DNA of 64,000 bases from Mucilaginibacter limnophilus (GTDB lineage Bacteria; Bacteroidota; Bacteroidia; Sphingobacteriales; Sphingobacteriaceae). The notes under the pieces were generated by a model that was not told where the DNA came from, did no database searches, and saw only the letters and a program-made list of their open reading frames with translations. The first letter of the stretch is position 1; each line of letters opens with the position of its first letter. The stretch spans positions 62,001 through 126,000 of the forward strand of contig NZ_SACK01000002.1 in assembly GCF_004005815.1 (NCBI RefSeq), written 5' to 3'. Shown one piece after another: positions 60,106-64,000 of the stretch. The translations under genes were made by a program, and so were the position numbers.

Positions 60106-61479
60106 TTACTGAGGGGGATTTTGTTGATTGTCCCTGTTTTGCTGATCGCCGCCGTTGTTACGGTTTTGCCCACCGCGGTTTTTATTACGCCTGTGCCTGT
60201 CGTTACGGCTGCCGCCTTCCTTCCTTTGTTGTGCAGTTTGCGGCTGTTGTGCCTGAGCATCGCGGCTTATAGCCGGTTTTGACTGTGCTGTTTGCTGTGG
60301 CGGCGATGGCTTATTATTAACCGTTGGCTGTGTGCCAGGCTGTCCCTGCTTATTCTTATTACGATTTTTGTTCTTCTTTTTGTTACGGCTGCGTTCGTCA
60401 AGACGGGTAAGGCTATCCTGACCAACCACATTCTCATAATCAAATGATTTAACCGGTTTGGCTTCTTCCTGAACTTTTTGAGCCAAATCAGGTGCTAATA
60501 CACCCTCTTTGTTCATGCGCTGTATTTCTTTAACCTCAACTATTTTAAGCGGTATCCATGATTCTTCGCCGGGATAGCTAAACCACATGATACGTTTAAA
60601 AATATCGGTTTTTTGCAGGCGTGCGTCCCCTTTTTCAGTTCTTAAAATATGTACATCGTCCGGAATATATTTCAGGGCGTCCATATACGTATCCAGCTCG
60701 TAGTTAAGGCAGCATTTTAATTTACCGCACTGCCCTGCAAGCTTTAGGGTATTTAACGATAGATTTTGATAACGCGCCGCTGCTGTTGAAACCGTTTTAA
60801 AATCGGTAAGCCAAGTTGAGCAGCACAGTTCACGTCCGCATGAGCCGATACCGCCAAGGCGGCTGGCTTCCTGGCGCATGCCTATCTGGCGCATTTCAAT
60901 ACGTATCCTAAAAGCCTCGGCCATTTTTTTGATCAGTTCCCTGAAATCAACGCGGCCTTCGGCCGTATAATAAAATGTCGCCTTGGTTTTATCGCCCTGG
61001 TAATCCACATCGCTTATCTTCATCGACAGGTTAAGATCCAGCGCCAGTTTGCGCGAGCGATGCATGGTTTCCCACTCCAGATCTTTTGCGGCTTTCCACT
61101 TATCTACATCGGCAGGGGTGGCTTTTCGATAGATCTTTTTCACCACATCAGCTTCTTTAACATGGCGCTTTACCATTTGCATCCGCACCAACTCCCCTGT
61201 TAACGATACATGACCTATATCAAAACCACCGGTAGTGGTTTCAACAGCCACCAGTTCGCCTGCTTCAAGGTAAACATTGTCGTTATTTTTATAGAACTCT
61301 TTACGCGAGCCTTTAAATTTTACTTCGACAATAGAAAAGGGCTTATAATTTGCCGGCATGTCCATGTGCGACAGCCAGTCGTAAACATCTAATTTGCTGC
61401 AGCCGTTAGTAAGGCACGAGCCATTACTTTTGCAGCCTGCGGGTGTACAACCACCCGATGAGCAACTTCCGCATCCCAT
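60106..61479 (-). CDS. ricT: PSP1 domain protein, RicT-like (YaaT family)
   Basis: 457 residues. A Cys-rich N-terminus (CGSCSSGGCTPAGCKSNGSC) is followed by the PSP1 domain with GSCGRELCCSTWLTDF and LAGQCGKLKCCLNYELDTY. The Cys residues are Fe-S ligands in RicT. In Bacillus, RicT with RicA/RicF controls RNase Y. The C-terminal ~120 residues are Asn/Gln/Lys-rich and disordered, typical for Bacteroidota members. Forms an operon with gldH and holB (3-bp spacing). Confidence 0.92.
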   Translation of the reverse strand: MGCGSCSSGGCTPAGCKSNGSCLTNGCSKLDVYDWLSHMDMPANYKPFSIVEVKFKGSRKEFYKNNDNVYLEAGELVAVETTTGGFDIGHVSLTGELVRMQMVKRHVKEADVVKKIYRKATPADVDKWKAAKDLEWETMHRSRKLALDLNLSMKISDVDYQGDKTKATFYYTAEGRVDFRELIKKMAEAFRIRIEMRQIGMRQEASRLGGIGSCGRELCCSTWLTDFKTVSTAAARYQNLSLNTLKLAGQCGKLKCCLNYELDTYMDALKYIPDDVHILRTEKGDARLQKTDIFKRIMWFSYPGEESWIPLKIVEVKEIQRMNKEGVLAPDLAQKVQEEAKPVKSFDYENVVGQDSLTRLDERSRNKKKNKNRNKNKQGQPGTQPTVNNKPSPPQQTAQSKPAISRDAQAQQPQTAQQRKEGGSRNDRHRRNKNRGGQNRNNGGDQQNRDNQQNPPQ

Positions 61480-61482
61480 AAT

Positions 61483-62628
61483 TTAATTTGGCATATATTG
61501 TGCCCCGTTAGGGGTCGTTTTAAAAAATAGTATTTTAACAATTTGCAAAGATACATCTAAAAATAAAATTTTAGGGTTTGCATTTCTTTCTACATGATAA
61601 TGAGCCTTTTCCAGCTCGTCGCTTATTGCCTGTGCAAAGTCGAGATTCATTACCTTTATCATTTTTTGCGCGGTTTCCAGTTCGCTTGCCGGTAAGTGAA
61701 CCAATTCTCCGGCACCAGCCATCAGCAGGCAGCACTCGCGCATAAAGTTTACGCCGTAGCGCAAAAAGTTCTTTTGATTTTCGCGGCCCATGCGCGAAAG
61801 CTGCTCAACAAAGCTTACCAGCTCAATTACTTTATTGGTGACGCCCAGACGCAGCCATTGCACAAATAGCGTATGATAGTTGCTGCTATCCTGCCGGGTC
61901 ATGGCTATGGCTTCGCTTATGTTTCCGTTGCTTAAGTAGGCAATTTCGGCGGCTATGCTTTCCGGCTGACCGTGTTCTGTAAGCAAATAATCTTTTACAT
62001 CGTCATACCCCGGCGCAGTAATTTTTATGAGCTGTGTACGCGACAGTATGGTATTCAGTATCTGATCCTGATTTTGAGCCACAAGCAAAAACAAGGTGTT
62101 GGGCTGTGGCTCTTCAATAATTTTTAACAGCGAGTTACCCTCTTTATCCAAATATTCGGGCAACCAGAGTATCAGTATTTTGTATTGCGATTCAAACGGC
62201 TTTAAGCTGAGTTTTTTGATGATTTGATGGCACTCGGCTATGTTGATGTTGGCCTGTTTGTTTTCAGCTTCCAGGTTGTCGCGCCAGTTATCAAGGTTTA
62301 AGTACGGATTGGCTAAAAAGGCTTCGCGCCACTGCTCGATAAATGTAATGGCTGTATCATCTTTATGCTTCGCAAAAAAAGGGTATGAAAAATGCAGGTC
62401 GGGGTGCATCAGTTTCTGATACTTCCGGCATGACGAGCATACACCACATGAATCGTCGGGCTGTTTATTCTCGCACGACAAATATTGCGCGTAAGCTACA
62501 GCAAGCGGCAAACTGCCCGACCCTTCGGGCCCTAAAAACAATTGCGCGTGGCTAACCCGGTTCTCCTGTACCGAAGTAATTAAACGCTGCTTTACCGCGT
62601 GTTGCCCCACAATTTGTTTAAACTGCAT
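61483..62628 (-). CDS. holB: DNA polymerase III subunit delta'
   Basis: 381 residues. The AAA+ clamp-loader domain has GPEGSGSLPLAVAYAQYL in place of a strict Walker A, so, like other delta' subunits, it probably does not hydrolyse ATP. The zinc module CENKQPDDSCGVCSSC follows. ILWLPEYLDKEGNSLLKIIEEPQPNTLFLLV and ILNTILSRTQLIKI (SRC-like motif lacking the Cys) are standard. First gene of the holB-ricT-gldH operon. Divergent from ruvX. Confidence 0.93.
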   Translation of the reverse strand: MQFKQIVGQHAVKQRLITSVQENRVSHAQLFLGPEGSGSLPLAVAYAQYLSCENKQPDDSCGVCSSCRKYQKLMHPDLHFSYPFFAKHKDDTAITFIEQWREAFLANPYLNLDNWRDNLEAENKQANINIAECHQIIKKLSLKPFESQYKILILWLPEYLDKEGNSLLKIIEEPQPNTLFLLVAQNQDQILNTILSRTQLIKITAPGYDDVKDYLLTEHGQPESIAAEIAYLSNGNISEAIAMTRQDSSNYHTLFVQWLRLGVTNKVIELVSFVEQLSRMGRENQKNFLRYGVNFMRECCLLMAGAGELVHLPASELETAQKMIKVMNLDFAQAISDELEKAHYHVERNANPKILFLDVSLQIVKILFFKTTPNGAQYMPN

Positions 62629-62655
62629 TGGTGCAAGGTAAGTATTAGATTTTAG

Positions 62656-62784
62656 ATGTGAGATATGAGATTTTAGACAAGTGCCATATATAACGTACTT
62701 TTGACAGAAGTTTTTGTGTAGATGTGAGATTTGAGACGAAAATGTTGTTATTTCAGCATCTTATAGATTTCTCATATCTCACAT
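62656..62784. repeat. 15-bp inverted repeats of a TGTGAGAT unit in the holB/ruvX spacer
   Basis: ATGTGAGATATGAGA (62656-62670) is repeated as its exact reverse complement at 62770-62784. Related units occur at 62720-62734 and, in the reverse sense, at 62809-62834. The arms span about 115 bp of low-complexity sequence between divergent genes. Confidence 0.75.
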
Positions 62785-62834
62785 CTCAATACTCATATCT
62801 GAAATTGTATCTCACATCTAAATCTCACATCTAA

Positions 62835-63242
62835 ATGAGAATAATGGCATTTGATTACGGCACCAAGCGCATAGGCATAGCAGTTACCGACCCCTTGCAG
62901 ATAATAGCTACCGGGCTTGATACCATACATCCCATATATATTATCGACTACTTGAAAAAGTACCTGCAAACAGAGCAGGTTGAACGCTTTGTAGTTGGCG
63001 AACCTAAGCAAATGGATAATACGCCCTCACAATCGGCCATGCATGTGAAGGGCTTTGTAACCCTGCTGAAAAAGAATTTTCCGGAGATACCTGTAGAGAT
63101 GCTGGATGAACGCTTTACCTCAAAAATGGCATCGGCAGTTATTGCACAAAGTGGCATGGGTAAAAAAGCAAGACAAAGTAAGGAGTTGGTGGATACGGTT
63201 TCGGCGGTGATACTTTTACAATCATGGATGCAAAAAATATAA
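62835..63242 (+). CDS. ruvX: Holliday junction resolvase-like RuvX (YqgF)
   Basis: 135 residues with an RNase H-like fold: FDYGTKRIGIAVTDPLQ (first Asp), VVGEPKQMDNTPS (Glu), EMLDERFTSKMA and the final DTVSAVILLQSW with the last Asp. YqgF proteins process 16S rRNA precursor or Holliday junctions. The start may be the first ATG (62835) or the one at 62844. Divergent from holB. Confidence 0.93.
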   Translation: MRIMAFDYGTKRIGIAVTDPLQIIATGLDTIHPIYIIDYLKKYLQTEQVERFVVGEPKQMDNTPSQSAMHVKGFVTLLKKNFPEIPVEMLDERFTSKMASAVIAQSGMGKKARQSKELVDTVSAVILLQSWMQKI

Positions 63243-63243
63243 T

Positions 63244-63882
63244 ATGGAAATTTTAGACCCCACCCTTCAAGCCTACCTCGAAGCTCACACCGACCCCGAG
63301 CCGGCACATCTGCAAAAAATTAATCGCGATACGCATTTGAAGGTATTGAAGCCAAACATGCTTTCGGGGCATTACCAGGGCAGGCTGTTGAGTATCCTTA
63401 GCAAAATGCTGCGGCCAAAACTGGCTGTTGAGATAGGAACTTTTACCGGTTACTCGGCAATTTGCCTGGCTGAAGGGCTTGCTGAAGACGGTGTTTTGCA
63501 CACCATTGAGGTTAACCAGGAAATGGAAGACACCATTAAAAACAACCTGCAACTAACAAATGTGGAGAAAAAAATTATTACTCATTTTGGCGCTGCAGCG
63601 GACATAATCGCTGATTTTCAATGGCAAAATATTGATTTAGTGTTTATTGATGCGGATAAACGAAATAATTTTACTTATTTCGAGTTATTAGTTAACAAAG
63701 TACGATCCGGAGGATTGATAATAATTGACAATGTTTTGTGGAAGGGAAAGGTGTACGGGCCCGAAAAAGATGCTGACACTGAATCTTTCAGAAAACTAAA
63801 TGAGCAAATAGCTGTTGACACAAGGGTTGAAAAATTAATTCTACCCGTGCGCGATGGATTATTGCTCATCCAAAAAAAGTAA
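63244..63882 (+). CDS. SAM-dependent O-methyltransferase (caffeoyl-CoA type)
   Basis: 212 residues of the Methyltransf_3 family. SAM motif VEIGTFTGYSAICLAEGL (near residue 62), VLHTIEVNQEMED, and IDLVFIDADKRNNFTYFELL with the metal-binding Asp, then GGLIIIDNVLWKGKV and ILPVRDGLLLIQKK at the end. Bacterial members methylate small catechol-like or tRNA-related substrates. The specific one is unknown. It begins one base after the ruvX stop, so they are co-transcribed. Confidence 0.92.
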   Translation: MEILDPTLQAYLEAHTDPEPAHLQKINRDTHLKVLKPNMLSGHYQGRLLSILSKMLRPKLAVEIGTFTGYSAICLAEGLAEDGVLHTIEVNQEMEDTIKNNLQLTNVEKKIITHFGAAADIIADFQWQNIDLVFIDADKRNNFTYFELLVNKVRSGGLIIIDNVLWKGKVYGPEKDADTESFRKLNEQIAVDTRVEKLILPVRDGLLLIQKK

Positions 63883-63884
63883 TT

Positions 63885-64000
63885 ATGAAAAAACTCTTAC
63901 TGGTTACCCTGTTCGCAATTTCTTCATTTGCCGTTTCGGCGCAAAACACGTCACAGTCATACATCGAACAATTCAAAGATAATGCCATTCGCATTATGCA
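63885..64000 (+). CDS. Glucosaminidase-like exported protein (partial, 5' end)
   Basis: The ATG at 63885 opens 38 codons running off the window. The first 20 are a signal peptide (MKKLLLVTLFAISSFAVSAQ). SQSYIEQFKDNAIRIMH resembles the opening of FlgJ/Bacteroidota glucosaminidase (muramidase) domains. It follows the O-methyltransferase by 2 bp and is likely in the same operon. The catalytic part is not visible here. Confidence 0.6.
   Translation, partial: MKKLLLVTLFAISSFAVSAQNTSQSYIEQFKDNAIRIM

Overview
This 64 kb window reads as chromosomal DNA of a Bacteroidota bacterium, most likely family Sphingobacteriaceae (Mucilaginibacter or Pedobacter-like). The evidence is a gldH lipoprotein gene, a DUF4175 gene followed by an anti-sigma-type ATPase and ybeY, FrrA/TAnnTTTG-type promoter motifs, weak Shine-Dalgarno sequences, SPII lipoproteins and large intergenic inverted repeats. 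The genus is an inference from gene families, not from a database search.

Left chromosomal part (1-14626). A MoxR ATPase, an NTF2-like secreted protein, cysS, an endonuclease/exonuclease/phosphatase membrane protein, two tandem rhomboid proteases, mutL, a serine hydrolase with a GH3-type C-terminal domain, a macro-domain protein, dapF, a DegP-type periplasmic protease, a DinB-fold protein, a candidate small RNA, and tRNA-Ala(GGC).

Mobile part (14612-29985). A 15.36 kb integrative element sits in the 3' end of tRNA-Ala. It is bounded by a 15-bp direct repeat of the tRNA 3' end, and the tRNA's own terminator now lies just outside the right repeat. The tyrosine recombinase lies directly inside the left end. 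The cargo is a defence island: an OLD-family ATPase/nuclease, a Vsr-type endonuclease, a type II restriction-modification pair of the Eco47II family (probably GGNCC; methyltransferase with an N-terminal helix-turn-helix), and a Shedu (DUF4263) nuclease. A minus-strand block of small unknown proteins and lipoproteins follows, including two clear tandem paralogues, with unusually structured gene-free DNA between them. The right end has a long hairpin, a winged-helix replication-initiator-like protein and two small unknown proteins. No relaxase, capsid or terminase gene is visible. The integrase reading frame stays open through the left repeat and is in frame with an ORF running into the right repeat, so excision would join them into one longer integrase ORF.

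Right chromosomal part (29986-64000). A zinc-ribbon protein, DUF4180 and NTF2-like proteins, tRNA-Pro(GGG), a umuDC-like pair whose UmuD homologue has lost both catalytic residues, an outer-membrane barrel protein, a bestrophin-like channel, a stress-protein-like gene, a two-component system, DUF4175/anti-sigma ATPase/ybeY, glutathione peroxidase, an mlaEFD lipid-transport operon, a Rossmann oxidoreductase, an ABC-F protein, two parS-like palindromes 30 bp apart, mnmG, an Ig-like lipoprotein, a gamma-carbonic anhydrase-like protein, tRNA-Gly(CCC), a DUF5071 protein, divergent nadB/nadA, thiL, a frameshifted secreted protein, rmuC, gldH, ricT, holB, ruvX, an O-methyltransferase and the start of a glucosaminidase-like gene. 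The parS-like pair beside mnmG suggests that this end lies in the origin-proximal part of the chromosome.
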